64,000 bases of DNA from positions 1,116,001 through 1,180,000 of the forward strand of contig CM075940.1 of NCBI GenBank assembly GCA_038030265.1, read 5' to 3'. Origin of the DNA: Corythucha ciliata (lineage: Eukaryota; Arthropoda; Insecta; Hemiptera; Tingidae). Under the pieces are notes generated by a model. The model searched no databases and was not told the origin of the DNA. It saw nothing but the letters and a program-made list of their open reading frames with translations. Positions 21,130-32,549 of the stretch are shown here, in pieces. Made by a program: the position numbers and the translations under genes. Position 1 is the stretch's first letter. Each line of letters starts with the position of its first letter.

Positions 21130-23887
21130 CAGTGTTTCCACTCTAGAAAATATGTTATCCCACCCGCGCACTCGAAAAATCCCTCTTTATCACTCCCGCC
21201 ACTTTAAAGTATCCCGCACTTTGTGCCTCCAACCATGGTACGAGGATACTTCTGAATTAATGCACTGTATGTACTGTATAACTGAACGCGTGATAATGAA
21301 TTTGGATTAGAGTTGAAGAGAACTCCTAATCTAGCGCGATTGGTGGCTCACATGAAAAGTATTGAAGGAAGTAAATAAGACTACAAACGACTATGCTCAA
21401 AATGTAACTTTTTCTTTTTTTTTTTTCGTGACCATTCAAACTTTAGACTAGAATGATTAAAATCAACCACAACAACAAATTACTCCAAAATTGAACAATG
21501 AAAGAGGCATTAATAATTATAAATAATCTTGACACGCATATATCGGTAACGTTAAAAAAGATAGTAATTCCGAAATTTGGGATGAGACAATCACATGCCC
21601 CGATGCGAGAAATTCGGGAGCAATTTAGACATCTTAGGAGGCGTGCTGGTTGTCGGGCGAGCCAGGGTTGGAGCTCGAAGGGGAATTGAAGGGCGGCCCC
21701 TTGCACTAATTTGCCCCGGTGGTCGACCAGATCGAAGTAACAGGCTTCTAGTGCCGCGACGTGTCGAAAGGCGGAGATGTCGGCTCCAGGGATTCCGGTT
21801 TTTAGGCCGAAGGGAGGGGAATTGGCTTGGGAGAGGGAGAGGAAACGTTCCCGGGTTTCCTGGGGCGATGGCGGAGGGGAAGGGAGTCCCACCGGGGGGG
21901 AGGAAGAAGATGGGGTGGAGGCGTTCTAAACCCTTATTTGAGATCCCCCGAGGTCCGATGATCACCTCTCGGGTGCCTAGCCTGTCGAAGAGCAGACTTT
22001 GTTCTGCGAGGCGGGGGCGGTCCCGTCTCCGGACCAACTTGTCGGGACGAAGGGGAAGAAATTCGTTGTGGACCATCTACGAATCAAGCAGGGGGGGGAG
22101 ATTCCGTTAGCCCTCAGATCCTAGAAATGGTAACATATTTAAAAGGGATTGGGTAGCGGAAAGACCGTCCGGGTTATTGTCCCAGTCGACGGGGGAGCTT
22201 TAGACCCCTCTCGAGTTCTTGGCCTCAGAGAGCACAGGAGAGGAGGGATTGATTTGGTAGCAGGGAATGAGGGGGGGGGACCTACCTAATGTACCCATAA
22301 ACTATTGAGGTTAATAGGGGATAACCATCCGGGTTATGGTCCCAGGCGATGGTGGGTGTTGACCACTCCCGAGTTCTTTGCCTCAGGGAGCGCAGGAGGG
22401 TAAGGAGAGATTCGGGTTGGAGGAGAGGGGGTCAGGGTGTTTCCAAAATGATAAGTCACAATTAATTACCTTGAGTATATTTTGGTCTTATTAGAGGGGA
22501 CCTGGCGAATTGACTTTTCTTTTCGGGTTTGGGTCAGGTCATTACTAACATGATGTCCCGATTGGGGGAGTCCTGTAAACGAAATTACTCAAAACGAAAA
22601 CTCACTCTTCTCCTCCTGTCGTGAATACAAATAGTAATACAAAAATAATAATCAGTCCTGAATGTTTGGGACAGTTCAGGATTCAAGCCGAAGCATAAAT
22701 ACACCATAATTGCACACAAAAGGAACATTAAAAATTCTAAATAATCTTGACACTAATAAATTGGTAACGTAAGAAAAAATAGTAATTCCTTGTAAACGAA
22801 ATGACTCCAAACGAAAACTCACTCTTCTTTCATGACTACAAATATTAAAACAAAAATAAAAATCAGTCTTGAAAGTTTAGGACAGTTCAGGATTCAAGTC
22901 AAGCCGAAGCTTTTTGCTCTCTTGAGTCGTGGCGTTGCTTTTAACCGTATTTAATTTAATGTTATTGTCTTTTAGGAAATCAATAGGAACTGACTAATTT
23001 TTGAACTTGTGGAAACGTCTCTCTCTCTCTTGAGGTGAGCATTCGTTCGGGAGTGTATTAGTTCGCTCCTAATTGAATACATTATAATAAAACACTTTGA
23101 CTGCCCAACCAAGTACAACGTATTGTTCATGTTGTAACATACTTTCCTCCTTTCAAAACCGCATTGCACAAAGTGCATTTCGCTGATTGTCCGAGCTTCA
23201 CCAACCAATTTTTGAAGTCAGGATTAATCAACCAGGCGTCTGAGAACTATAGTAAGAACGAACAGACAAACAAATAAGCAAGTTTTATGCTGAAGCTGGC
23301 ACAGACACTCAAAGACGACTTCGGCACTTAATTTTTTTTGTTTGCTGTACTTTCTCTTTTGTGTCTTGAGGTCAGTGACATCTTTTTTTGCTTCATTCTC
23401 CGAGGTCGATGCCGAGCTCGAGTCCATGATGAGAAGCTTAATAACTGCCGACTGGTAAGGAACAATATTCTCTATGGTAGTGACAGTAAGAGTGACAAGT
23501 GTCAACCACCGGTCTATGTATTTTGTAATAGCACCAATGCACCAACGAATATCAGTATCCAACACCATGCGCTAACCGATAACGATACGACACCACAGAA
23601 GAAGAAAAACACAAATACAACATAACCTGCCGGTGCCGGCTGCCTGTCTTAGAAGGCTCCCTACCCCTAGTACTTTCTTCAGGTTCCTCATCACAGAGCC
23701 ACCAAACGACAACCTTATGTACTACTTTAAGCAATTTTATCTCGCGGAGCGAACGAATAAGCCACTTGGCTGGCCGGAGTTCACTATATTCTTTAAAAAA
23801 CCCTCCAAAGTGGAGGAAAATCCCTCGATCCCTCAAGTGGACCAAATATCCCGATTTCGGGATAAAAATCCCGAAGTGGAAACACTG
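21130..23887. mobile_element. hAT-like element shell (CAGTGTTTCCACT termini)
   Basis: CAGTGTTTCCACT at 21130 is mirrored by AAGTGGAAACACTG ending at 23887, with inner ATCCC/GGGAT motifs on both sides. The flanking octamers (GTAGTGTC and TGGCTCAC) do not match, so the ends may come from different copies or the target site has decayed. Inside are a GC-rich block (21600-22440), a ~165-bp diverged duplication (22160-22260 versus 22325-22430), and a ~220-bp offset repeat (22573-22700 versus 22792-22910). A possible transposase first exon on the minus strand starts at ATG 23429 (serine-rich, then KRKYSKQKKL). No catalytic domain was found. Confidence 0.55.
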
Positions 23888-24007
23888 TGGCTCACCTTGC
23901 CTCGCTTGACTCGCCTCAATTGTTTCGCTTAGTGTAAACACCCCACGTTGCGCGAGGCTTCCTCTCAAAACTGTTTCGCGAGGAAGCTTCGCGCAGTGTA
24001 AAGGCAC

Positions 24008-24084
24008 CTTAATTCATTGAGCTTTGCAGCTAGAGAACGAGCATTCCATTGAAGAAGAGTGAAATTGCGGTCTGACCGTGACAT
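24008..24084 (-). pseudogene. Start of non-LTR ORF2, truncated
   Basis: ATG 24084 opens FTLLQWNARSL, the usual beginning of the endonuclease-RT ORF2 of jockey/R1-like elements, 40 nt after the ORF1 stop. It is cut at about 24008 where CAGTGTAAAGGCACCTTAA, a Harbinger-like end, begins. Only ~25 codons remain. Confidence 0.6.
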
Positions 24085-24123
24085 TTAAAACTTTTATATA
24101 AAGTGACTCGAGAATTTAAATTC

Positions 24124-25434
24124 TTAACTTTGTCGCGTCGCTTCTAATTTTTCTGGAATCATTCTTTTGAGTTTTTCCTCATCTGTAATACCCTTTTGTA
24201 AAAGTATCTCCCTACACACACTGAGTACAATATCTTCTATTTTTCGTGATCGGAAGTCATTGATGATAAAGAAGATCCTGAACATATTAAAGGTCTGTAT
24301 GGATTTGATTTGATCAACCCTCCAGAAAGAGTTTGCTGGAATGGAAGTCGAGATTCACCCACAGGATGCAGTGATCTCATAGGAGGAGGGGAGGAAGGCC
24401 TAGAACGCTTCGTGCCGTCAAAAATATGATTGCTCAGATTCATGTGAATGGAATCAACATTTCGACTCAACTGATAACTATTGCGCGACAAGGGCGGGGA
24501 GTCTTCCTCATTGTCCATGTTCGTTATGCCGGCCATGGCGGAATAACTGTTCGAGAGCAAATTTTTTGCTTCAAAGTAGGGAACATTATTTTGTGCCATT
24601 AATTGCTTAATGTTTTTTTCTCTTATGAATGAAGGTCACGTTTTTTCTATCAGTCGCAGAGTGTTTTCCGTTGCAGTTGCTCATTACTGCACTCTTTCAC
24701 CAAGTGGTTTTCACCACACTTATCGCAACGAACCTTTCCCTTACATTGGTCGGAGAAATGACCGAATCGCAAACAATTTCGGCATTGAACCACATTCTGC
24801 ACGTATGTACTGACTTCGCAACAGGAGTAATAAATATAAACGTACGGAGGAAGACGTTGGCCTCTCACTGTAAAGAGGACCGATTGGGTCGGGACATATG
24901 ATACTTCTTTAGTGTAACGATCATAATTACGGCGTTTTAGCCTTCCAATGTTCAGTAACTCGAAGTCACCTATAGGGAATTTACAACTTTTTTAATTTCT
25001 TCTTCTCCAATCTGTGTGTCCACCCCCATGATAACTCCTTGTCTCTGGAGAGAGAACTTTGGAACATAAGCTTTCAAATAGTTTTCTTTCAAAGAATTCG
25101 ATAAAGCAAGACTATTAGCAGACGATTAATTGTTCAATTCAACGCTTATCCTGTTTCTTCCTACTGACTTAATTTTCTTTATGATTTAGGAGATAACCGC
25201 ATCTTGAGAGAAAACCATTTTTCCGATTGACATTGGATGAATCCTAGCAATTCCATTTTTTTCGGAGTTCAAACTTTCGATGAGAACTAAGTAAGATCTG
25301 GAATCTCTCTTATTGTACAACAAATCATTTAGCTGCGTCTGCTGGGATACATCACTTATATCGGTAAATTCTACATGACTTGTTCCGTCTCCGGTCTGCG
25401 GCGGAGCTTTCAACCCCCCGCTTGCCTCAGCCAT
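24124..25434 (-). pseudogene. Non-LTR retrotransposon ORF1 (gag-like, CCHC knuckles), broken
   Basis: The N-terminal part (from ATG 25434) contains YLVLIESLNSEKNG and ARIHPMSIGKM, typical of insect LINE ORF1. The middle (24870-25180) has lost its frame. The zinc-knuckle part reads CRNCLRFGHFSDQC and CDKCGENHLVKEC, two CCHC motifs that bind RNA. The C-terminal part ends at the stop at 24124, just before the ORF2 start. ORF1 proteins package the element RNA. The decayed RT at 19227-20761 is on the same strand and might be the remainder of this element, separated by the hAT-like shell, but I cannot show that. Confidence 0.75.
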
Positions 25435-25652
25435 TCTCACAGCTATTTTTAAAGATTGGACCGATTCTTCAGACCGAACTCTTCTTGATTAAATATTTTA
25501 AGAAGAAATAAATAAAACAAAAATAATCAACCAAAAAAGTGAACAACAAAATTTGAAATAAATAAAACGAGAGCTATTCAAACGAAAAGCGAACGCGATA
25601 AGAGAGCAGTTACACCTTAATTACGAGTCTCAAACTCCAACTGAATGCCTAC

Positions 25653-25896
25653 CGGAAGCAAGGCATCTCATTTGCGTGTGGATCTCGTCTGGAATTCCAA
25701 GAGCATTTTTCAAGAGCTCCAAATCTGATTTTGAGAATCTGTAGAGCCTGAAGTAATCATCTTCCTCTAAAAATTGCATACGATTTGCTAATGAGCGAGT
25801 ATGTTCTCTAAAACTTAACGCTTCGAACAGTATCGCGTAACCCACCACGCTCCAACCAAACTCAAAGGCACAAAGTACAAACTCATCTGAGTCCAT
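25653..25896 (-). pseudogene. Harbinger transposase first exon, orphan
   Basis: ATG 25896 opens MDSDEFVLCAFEFG; later DDYFRLYRFSKSDLELL and GIPDEIHTQMRCLASG match the N-terminal helical region of PIF/Harbinger transposases. The exon ends TTCCG|GTAGGC at 25653, a good donor. The downstream DDE exon is absent, so this is a deleted copy. The upstream in-frame extension is hydrophobic and probably not coding. Confidence 0.6.
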
Positions 25897-26099
25897 TTCA
25901 CGCGTTGACAAATCCAAAAAAATTAACAATGTACAAAAGACCAAAATAAAGAACAAAAATCCGAATCTGGATAACCACACAGAAAGGGAACAAGGGGGTT
26001 TTGCGTTAGCGGGATTTTGCAAAAGCTCTACGAACGACGCCTACGCTAATTGGTCTACGGTATTGAATAACGTTAGCGTTAGCGGTCACGGCACTGGTT

Positions 26100-27014
26100 T
26101 GCAAAATATCTCTAATATCTCTCTTGCATTTGAAAATATTCTTTCACAAGGGACCGACGTCCCAATAGTACAAAAATATTTCCTGAATACTTTTGACAAA
26201 GCTGGGTATTTTGACGCGTTATTCCTCCATCAAGAAAAGGGATCGGTTTTCCTGTGCGGCACTTCTTCGTCGAGGTACCGGTTCACTTCAACTATCGCCA
26301 TTGAAGATGGAGTGCCTCCTTTTCTTGGGACCGTCGTCATCAAAGTAGTAAATGTGTGGGGGAACAGCTCATTTTCTTCTTATTGATCTTCCATTGACGA
26401 ATTCAACATTCCCAGTACGTCTTGGCTAGGGTGAGTTTGGTAAAGCGGAATGTTTTCCTCAGTGGCTAGCTCAATCAATTTGTGTTTTGCCTCATCCAGG
26501 ACTTCGTCGCTTGAAAAAGCGTGGCGATGGAAACTTGGATCCGGGATCGATAGTGCTGAAAAGAAGGGTTTCCATGGATTCGACGGAACCAAGTCGTTCG
26601 CGAATGCCGTCAATGAGCTTTTCGAGCATCGTTGAGCACACGTTATGAAGCTGTTTGGCCTACAGTCTCGAACAAACGTCGGATAGACCGCGAGTGAGAG
26701 GAATGAGAATTGAACACGTGCAGCACTTCTCACCACTCACGCTTTTTGTCACTGATTCAAATGGTTTCTAAATTGTAACCAAGTCTGTCACAATCTCCCA
26801 GTCATACGGCGTCAAGTTTTCAAGTCTTTGGGTCAAGGTTCCAGCATGAAGTATGTACTGTTCCATCGAGTGGCCACGTCATCAGTTCATTTCAAGGACT
26901 GCGATGACCCATTAGCAACTTATTAGTTCTTTTGCTTCTCGGTCGCCGTCGAAATTCTCTTCAAATGGGAGACGATGTTCCGAATTTTTTTTTAGGATCT
27001 CGGATAATTCGGCA
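26100..27014 (-). pseudogene. hAT transposase C-terminal half, decayed (distal to foldback insertion)
   Basis: Continuing the hAT that starts near 28495, this part shows DVATRWNSTYFMLE (the conserved DV-TRWNS motif), NPWKPFFSAL, and the dimerisation segment TSVPCERIFSNARE. Frame changes and stops (for example TGA within DPFS-WRNN) mark it dead. It joins the other half at 28237-28495 across the inserted foldback element. Confidence 0.75.
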
Positions 27015-27023
27015 TCCTGCAGC

Positions 27024-28227
27024 ATGTACGTGAACCTGGCGGCACACATATCACCAAACACGACGAAAATAGCGCCATTCGTTTGTTTACTGTTTGTTTA
27101 CGTTTGTTTAGCCAAAATTTTCGTTTGTTTAGCCCTGCAACATACAATTTTTTAAAAAACAAAATGTGTGCCGCCAACTTCACGCAACGGCACACATGAC
27201 CCCAATCGTTTGTTTCGTTACATATTCGGACAGAACTTCGTTTGTTTACGTTTGTTTAGCCCAAATTTTCGTTTGTTTAGCCCAGCAAAACATGTATTTA
27301 TGAGAAAATACATCATGTCTTGTGTGCCGCCAACTTCACGCAACGGCACACATGACTCCAATCGTTTGTTTCGTTACATATTCGGACAGAACTTCGTTTG
27401 TTTACGTTTGTTTAGTCCAAATTTTCGTTTGTTTAGCCCAGCAAAACATGTATTTATAAGAAAATACATCATGTGTGCCGCCAACTTCACGCAACGGCAC
27501 AGATGACCCCAATCGTTTGTTTCGTCACATATTCGGACAGAGCTTCGTTTGTAACGAAACAAACGATTGGGGTCATGTGTGCCGTTGCGTGAAGTTGGCG
27601 GCACACATGAAGTATTTTCTCATAAATACATGTTTTGCTAGGCTAAACAAACGAAAATTTGGGCTAAACAAACGTAAACAAACGAAGCTCTGTCCGAATA
27701 TGTAACGAAACAAACGATCGGGGTCATGTGTGCCGTTGCGTGAAGTTGGCGGCACACATGATGTATTTTCTCATAAGTACATGTTTTGCTGGGCTAAACA
27801 AACGAAAATTTGGGCTAAACAAACGAAAACAAACGAAGTTCTGTCCGAATATGTAGCGAAACAAACGATTGGGGTCATGTGTGCCGTTGCGTGAAGTTGG
27901 CGGCACACATGACATGATGTATTTTCTCATAAATACATGTTTTGCCGGGCTAAGCAAACGAAAATTTGGGCTAAACAAACGAAAATTTGGGCTAAACAAA
28001 CGTAAACAAACGAAGTTGTGTCTGAATATGTAGCGAAACAAACGATTGGGGTCATGTGTGCCGTTGCGTGAAGTTGGCGGCACACATTTTGTTTTGTAAA
28101 AAATTGTATTTTGCAGGGCTAAACAAACGAAAATTTTGGCTAAACAAACGTAAACAAACAGTAAACAAACGAATGGCGCCATTTTCGTCGTGTTTGGTGA
28201 TATGTGTGCCGCCAGGTTCACGTGCAT
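27024..28227. mobile_element. Foldback element: tandem units in inverted halves, 9-bp TSD
   Basis: A ~155-bp unit (GTGTGCCGCCAACTTCACGC, CAATCGTTTGTTTCGTTACA, GTTTAGCCCAAATTTTCG, AACATGTATTTATGAGAAAA) is repeated about 2.5 times forward from ~27160, then flips at about 27548 and repeats about four times in reverse to ~28080. Each half is capped by a variant containing GGCGCCATT or AGCGCCATT. The outermost ends are ATGTACGTGAACCTGG at 27024 and its inverse ending at 28227. TCCTGCAGC at 27015-27023 and 28228-28236 is a perfect 9-bp duplication. The recurring ~50-residue frames inside are repeat translations, not proteins. The 9-bp duplication fits foldback/MULE-type elements. Confidence 0.9.
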
Positions 28228-28236
28228 TCCTGCAGC

Positions 28237-28495
28237 CCACTCTGTAGAATCAGTTGATTCCATGAGCAAAACAGCCCCAATGAGGAAGTTTTAGATAATT
28301 TATAACGGCACTTTTCATGTTCGCAACGTTGTCGGTCACTACGAGTGGAATTTTTCCTTGCAGGCCCCACAATTATATCCTGCATGGCTGATGCCAAGTT
28401 CTGACCCGTATGGCTACCAAATATGTAGAGGGATGCAACTGAAGAGCAATGATTGCAGTTCGGGGAGAATTTGGGCCTGAATCTTTAAAATCAAC
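28237..28495 (-). pseudogene. hAT transposase central part (proximal to foldback insertion)
   Basis: The minus strand reads SHTGQNLASAMQDI then, after a one-base slip in a G run, KIPLVVTDNVANMKSAV and LKLPHWGCFAHGIN. These are the DN-x-ANM and C-x-AH motifs of the hAT catalytic core. The frame stops at the edge of the foldback insertion and resumes at 27014. Confidence 0.75.
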
Positions 28496-28498
28496 AAT

Positions 28499-28930
28499 TT
28501 GTCACGTCGATCTCGAAATAGTCCACGGCATCGAACATCCTCAGAACGACGCCGCAACTTTTCCCCAGCCGATGTGATCCGTCTCCATCGTTATGCCGGT
28601 GCTGGTATCACCATAAATGGGGAGCGAGCAGTAGCAGCCGCAGCCAGCACATTCTCAGGACATTTATTTGTCGCTTATTTGTCATCGACCGCTTAACAAA
28701 AATCAAATTCTTAGTCGACACTGGATCCGATTTATGTTTTTTTCCTCGTCGCTTTCTACCTCGATGCCGTACTTGCGTCAGCTACAATTTAACGGCACCA
28801 AATAACCCCGAAATCTTCACGTATGGCTTCATCCCTCTCAAGTTAGATCTCAGCATTCGTCGTGACTTTACGTGGACTTTTGTAATCGCCGATGTGGACG
28901 TACCTATCATTGGTATCAGTGGTAGTGAGG
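28499..28930 (+). pseudogene. Ty3/gypsy gag-protease fragment
   Basis: Plus strand: DRLTKIKFLVDTGSDLCFFP contains the DTG active site of an aspartic protease (first half), followed by YNLTAPNNPEIFTYGF and DFTWTFVIADVDVPIIGI, the usual C-terminal end of gypsy protease. The frame shifts near 28655, and the copy ends in a GTGAGT-rich simple repeat at 28925-28965. This enzyme would process the Gag-Pol polyprotein. Confidence 0.75.
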
Positions 28931-29599
28931 TAGTGAGTTGGTGAGTGAGGAGTGAAGTGAGGAGCTCTCCGCTGCTTACCTTGATGTTCTCTTTTTTTCG
29001 GGCGCTCGCTGTTCCCCGCACGGCACCACTCTTGAATGAAGGAAGGATGAATTTCTTTCCATCACACTCTTGTTTCTGCTTCACAGTTTTTTAGGATCAC
29101 AATGACTTGTAGACAAAATTTAATAGGTATTAATAAGCACGAGAGAAAAGCATTTTAAAATTCTTGACAAAGCTGGGTATTGGCAACTGGGTATGGGCAA
29201 CTCGATAGTGGAAAAGTATGGTTTTTCTCTCGTGTATAATAAATAACTATTCTTCCCAAACAAAAGGACGTTTCACGTCAAAAACTTACGGTAGTGTATC
29301 AATACTACCCACCATATTTTGAAATTGTTAAGAAAGAGTTAGTGGTAGGGTGATGACAATATGGGATGAAATTTGTAAAATTATTTTTTCACTCGTGTAT
29401 CCTAGTGGCATAGAGACGTAACTAGGTGCACTGGGGTTTCAGATATACATGGATGGCATTTTTTTATCCCATTTAATAGTTTTATTCATCGGAAATGAAA
29501 ACTTCATAACGACCTCGTAGCAACGTACCTCCGACTCTGAATTCAAACAATGATTCTCTCTGTGAGTTTTTTCTTTTTCTGAATTTTCGATCTTCCATA

Positions 29600-29850
29600 A
29601 TGGACGCAGCCCAACTCGAACAGCTTTTAACTGCTTAAACCCAGGCCCAGTTGAATCTGGTGCGATCCCTTCGAACTCAGCAACACATTTCTCCAGTAAA
29701 TAACGCCTCTACACCCCAGACATTAAATGTTCACCCCATCGAACATTATGACCCAGCTAAAGAAGCATTCAGTTCTTATATCGAGCGGTTCGAAAACTAT
29801 ACCGCAATGAAAAATCTCTCAGACTCAGGAAAACAAGCCCAGCTATCCTG
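29600..29850 (+). pseudogene. Ty3/gypsy gag N-terminal fragment
   Basis: ATG 29600 opens MDAAQLEQLLTA, then a TAA, then QLNLVRSLRTQQ and HPIEHYDPAKEAFSSYIERF. This is the start of a gypsy Gag whose capsid region binds itself. Homology ends near 29845, where another frame gives LLRDWVAYCDTCRAV, perhaps an integrase zinc segment, suggesting an internal deletion. Dead copy. Confidence 0.65.
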
Positions 29851-29860
29851 TGCGTCGCCT

Positions 29861-30452
29861 ATTGCGAGACTGGGTCGCCTATTGCGACACTTGCCGTGCC
29901 GTTCAAGTGAGCTTTGGACTCTTTGCTCAGCCCCCTGTCCAATACCGTAGTGTTAGGCAACCTTTGTCTCCCTTGTGTATCGCACGTTACATCCACCCCC
30001 TATCGTCCGGAGCCAGCGTCCTCGCTGGCTGGCTGGCCTCCGTCGTGTCGGACAGGGTGACGGTTTGTAGTGGGGGGGGGGCTCATTCGCTGCCGGGTGT
30101 TCGGGCCGGTCCTCCTTGGCATCGGTCTCGGTTTGAGGTCGGCGAGATGGGCTGAGCTGGCTCGTGATCACCCCCGGCAAGTGTAGGCAAGGGAGGATCG
30201 GGTAGTGGTGCTTGGAACGGGGGGGGGGGGGGTTAGAGGTTAAATTTAGATGGATGTCTTCCAGTGCGGTGGAAGTAGCCGAGAAAGGTCGGCCGCCTGG
30301 GGCACCATTGTGTGCAAATAAATACATCAAAATTTGTCCAATATGCTAAAGAAGGTATAAAATCTGGAACAGAGAACTCGGAAGTGCATAAGGGCAAGAT
30401 TGAACAATGGTTAAGAAAATAAGGCACAGTTTGATTAGAAATACAAGAAAAC
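29861..30452. other. GC-rich non-coding stretch
   Basis: 29990-30240 is GC-rich with G runs at about 30070-30079 and 30220-30233 and a GCTGGCTGGCTGGC repeat. The possible integrase-like segment near 29850-29910 is the only coding hint. Nothing else recognised. Confidence 0.4.
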
Positions 30453-32073
30453 TTAGAGCTGAACATCCATTCCTTCCTCGCCCTCTTCCTCGTGGACCAT
30501 GATTGGCTCCTCCGTTCCAAATAAGCATCGAGGCACGCCGTCGTGGAATCCGGTGAGAGCCGCTCCATGAGACTCATATGACACATCAGTAGCACTTCTC
30601 CAGTCAACCACCCCAGAATCAATGAATCCATCAGAGAGAACCCTCTTCACCATTTGGTTTCGATAGTGGGAAAGGAAAGAGAGGAGATTGGGCCCACTAG
30701 TGTATGTTGTTCCTGGTCTGCTTCTCTTTAGGTCCCTCACAAACGTGTCCGTAATGACACTCCTTCTCTTTCCGGCAAATTTTACGGATGTCCAAACCTG
30801 CTGAGGACCTCCGGCGGTGAACTGTGTTGGCAGTGCTTGGGACAGCTTTGCATACTTGATCAGGGGGATAGGTTTGACTGAAGCAGTGGCTAGGTCTCCT
30901 TTTCCCTTGAACATCTCTACCATGGCTCTCCGGGTGGCTTATACCTTTCCAGTCATGAATTGCACAATATTGAGATCCTCAATACAGGTCCCCCATACGC
31001 AATGAAAAACGACTTGTGACCTCATTTCTTCATCTCCCCCTAACTGGATGAAGTAGGTGCGGCTGCATCATTGTAAAATTTGACAGCTCCTTTCCCTGAA
31101 TGGTCCATTCTTGAGAATACATTTGCGGTGGCTGTGTAAGTCGTTGTCCGGGCTGGTCCTTCTCCTGATGTCACGGGATCCTGGGCCATGACTGTCCTTG
31201 TTCCGGTTGGTAGTTGGCTGATGAAAAACGATATGGGGAAGTAGACCTTGTTGTTTCCACGGGTCCCAGTCATCGATATAATGTCGGCTATTACTGGCAA
31301 GTAATGCGTAAGCTCCGTGTCCGGTGATTCCTTTACTGCTCGTATTATTTCTGTTGATCTGGGTAGGTGGGAAAAGGTTTTTGTGCACGCTCTTACCCAG
31401 CGTTCGGCATAGATGGCATTGCCGCGAGATCGATTCAGCATTATCAGTTGGGTCATGGGGCCAAGCGACTGAGCCAACGCTGACTTTTTGTGGGGCGGAA
31501 AGGTTATCCCTTCTAGGTGTATTTGATGAAAGGGTTCTAACCCGAATTGGGATATTGGAATAGAACGTATGGTAGTCGCATCTTTGTGTATTGTGAGGGC
31601 GAAGTCGAGAAAGGGTAGGCCACTCCAAACCAAGCTGGCGGGGAGCGGTCGGCACCGAATGTGTAAGTCAATCCGTACGCAGCGAATATAGAAACAACTG
31701 CAAGTCTGGCCTCACTCGTTTCAATTTCCACCTGACTCGTCCCGACCTTGAGGCTCAATGTCATTCCCAGTTTGTTTACAAGACGACCAGTGCGTTGAGG
31801 ATTCACTGCCTGACGCTCGCAGTGGTGGATTGTCAACACGTGAGAAGTGATATGAGACATTAACGTGATGTTGTCCATCAATTCTGCTGCGCCGAACATC
31901 TTCGTCAATCTTACGTGGGCGTGGACGATGGCGGTGATTATTGTCGCTTTTAGTCTTTGATCAGGGGTATACTGGTTTCGTCTCACTTCGGGTGTCGGCC
32001 TCGTGGGATCTACGAGACTCACATTGACTCTGGTTGAAATAACAACCGCTATTGGAGCTGCTGCGTTGGCCAT
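30453..32073 (-). pseudogene. Candidate endogenous viral element (nucleoprotein-like), broken
   Basis: Three minus-strand open segments (32073-31640, 31633-31040, about 31045-30453) line up as one former reading frame of ~540 codons. It is interrupted by frameshifts near 31635 and 31045 and one in-frame stop near 30955. It has a clear ATG start at 32073, an acidic C-terminal tail, no transposase, RT or catalytic motif, and no TIR. The size, composition and multiply broken state suggest an integrated nucleoprotein gene of a negative-strand RNA virus, but I cannot assign a family by eye. It could equally be an unrecognised host or TE protein. Gypsy remnants lie just upstream in the window. Confidence 0.35.
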
Positions 32074-32512
32074 ATTAGCACCTGGTGAAACCGTTTACAA
32101 CTTGAACTCAATGAATCGAGAAAAGTTTGGATCACCAGTAACACCTTGCAGAAAGTAACGCGTGTGTTATTACATTTAAACGTCTGTGTAAGATCAATTA
32201 TCGTGATTAATCCATTTGCGTTTGTGACAACTGAGCACTTCGGACCCCCCCCCATCATCATCATCGTCGTCGCTTCTAGTTAATTCTTCTAAAAAAATGA
32301 AATAAAATAAAATAAATAAAGAAAACTCTTCACCCCCCCCCCCTTTTAATTGTACTTTAAATTCCAAATTTTATCACAATGAGGATATTTTATTAGAAAA
32401 AAAAGGAAGTTGAGCAAATATAATAATAATTTGTTTTGGTTTTAGGATTACACAAAAAAAAAAATAATAAGTTCATAATTTAGTTTTAGTGTAATACTCA
32501 GAAATTGTGATC
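32074..32512. other. A/T- and C-run-rich spacer, no gene
   Basis: C runs at about 32246-32254 and 32333-32343, a CATCATCATCATCGTCGTCG repeat, and poly-A stretches. No coding signal. Confidence 0.5.
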
Positions 32513-32549
32513 CCTGAGGGTCCAGGGTTCGAGTCCCTGTTCGGGCGCC
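32513..32549 (+). other. tRNA-Lys 3'-half-like sequence (pseudo-tRNA)
   Basis: CTGAGGGTCCAGGGTTCGAG followed by TCCCTGTTCGGGCGCC reads as the anticodon-stem 3' side, variable loop, complete T arm and acceptor 3' strand of tRNA-Lys. The B box is GGTTCGAGTCC. No D arm or 5' acceptor strand precedes it, so it is not a functional tRNA. It could be the remnant of a tRNA-derived SINE, a retro-inserted tRNA fragment, or (on the minus strand) a sequence related to a Lys primer site, though the match extends well beyond 18 nt. Confidence 0.6.

Noticed and set aside
21591..22110. Long open frames on both strands in the GC-rich block
   Set aside because: GC-rich sequence lacks stop codons by chance; both strands are open over the same span and neither translation shows a known domain.
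25897..26022. Hydrophobic N-terminal extension suggesting a membrane protein
   Set aside because: The Harbinger-type start is at 25896; the upstream in-frame hydrophobic codons are A/T-rich DNA read by chance.
27168..28269. Several overlapping open frames encoding repeated PPTSRNGTHDPNRLF and PNFRLFSPAKHV peptides
   Set aside because: They are translations of the ~155-bp foldback unit in both orientations; there is no start context or domain, and the frames follow the repeat period.
32513..32549. Functional tRNA gene
   Set aside because: Only the 3' half is present; no D arm or 5' acceptor strand could be paired.
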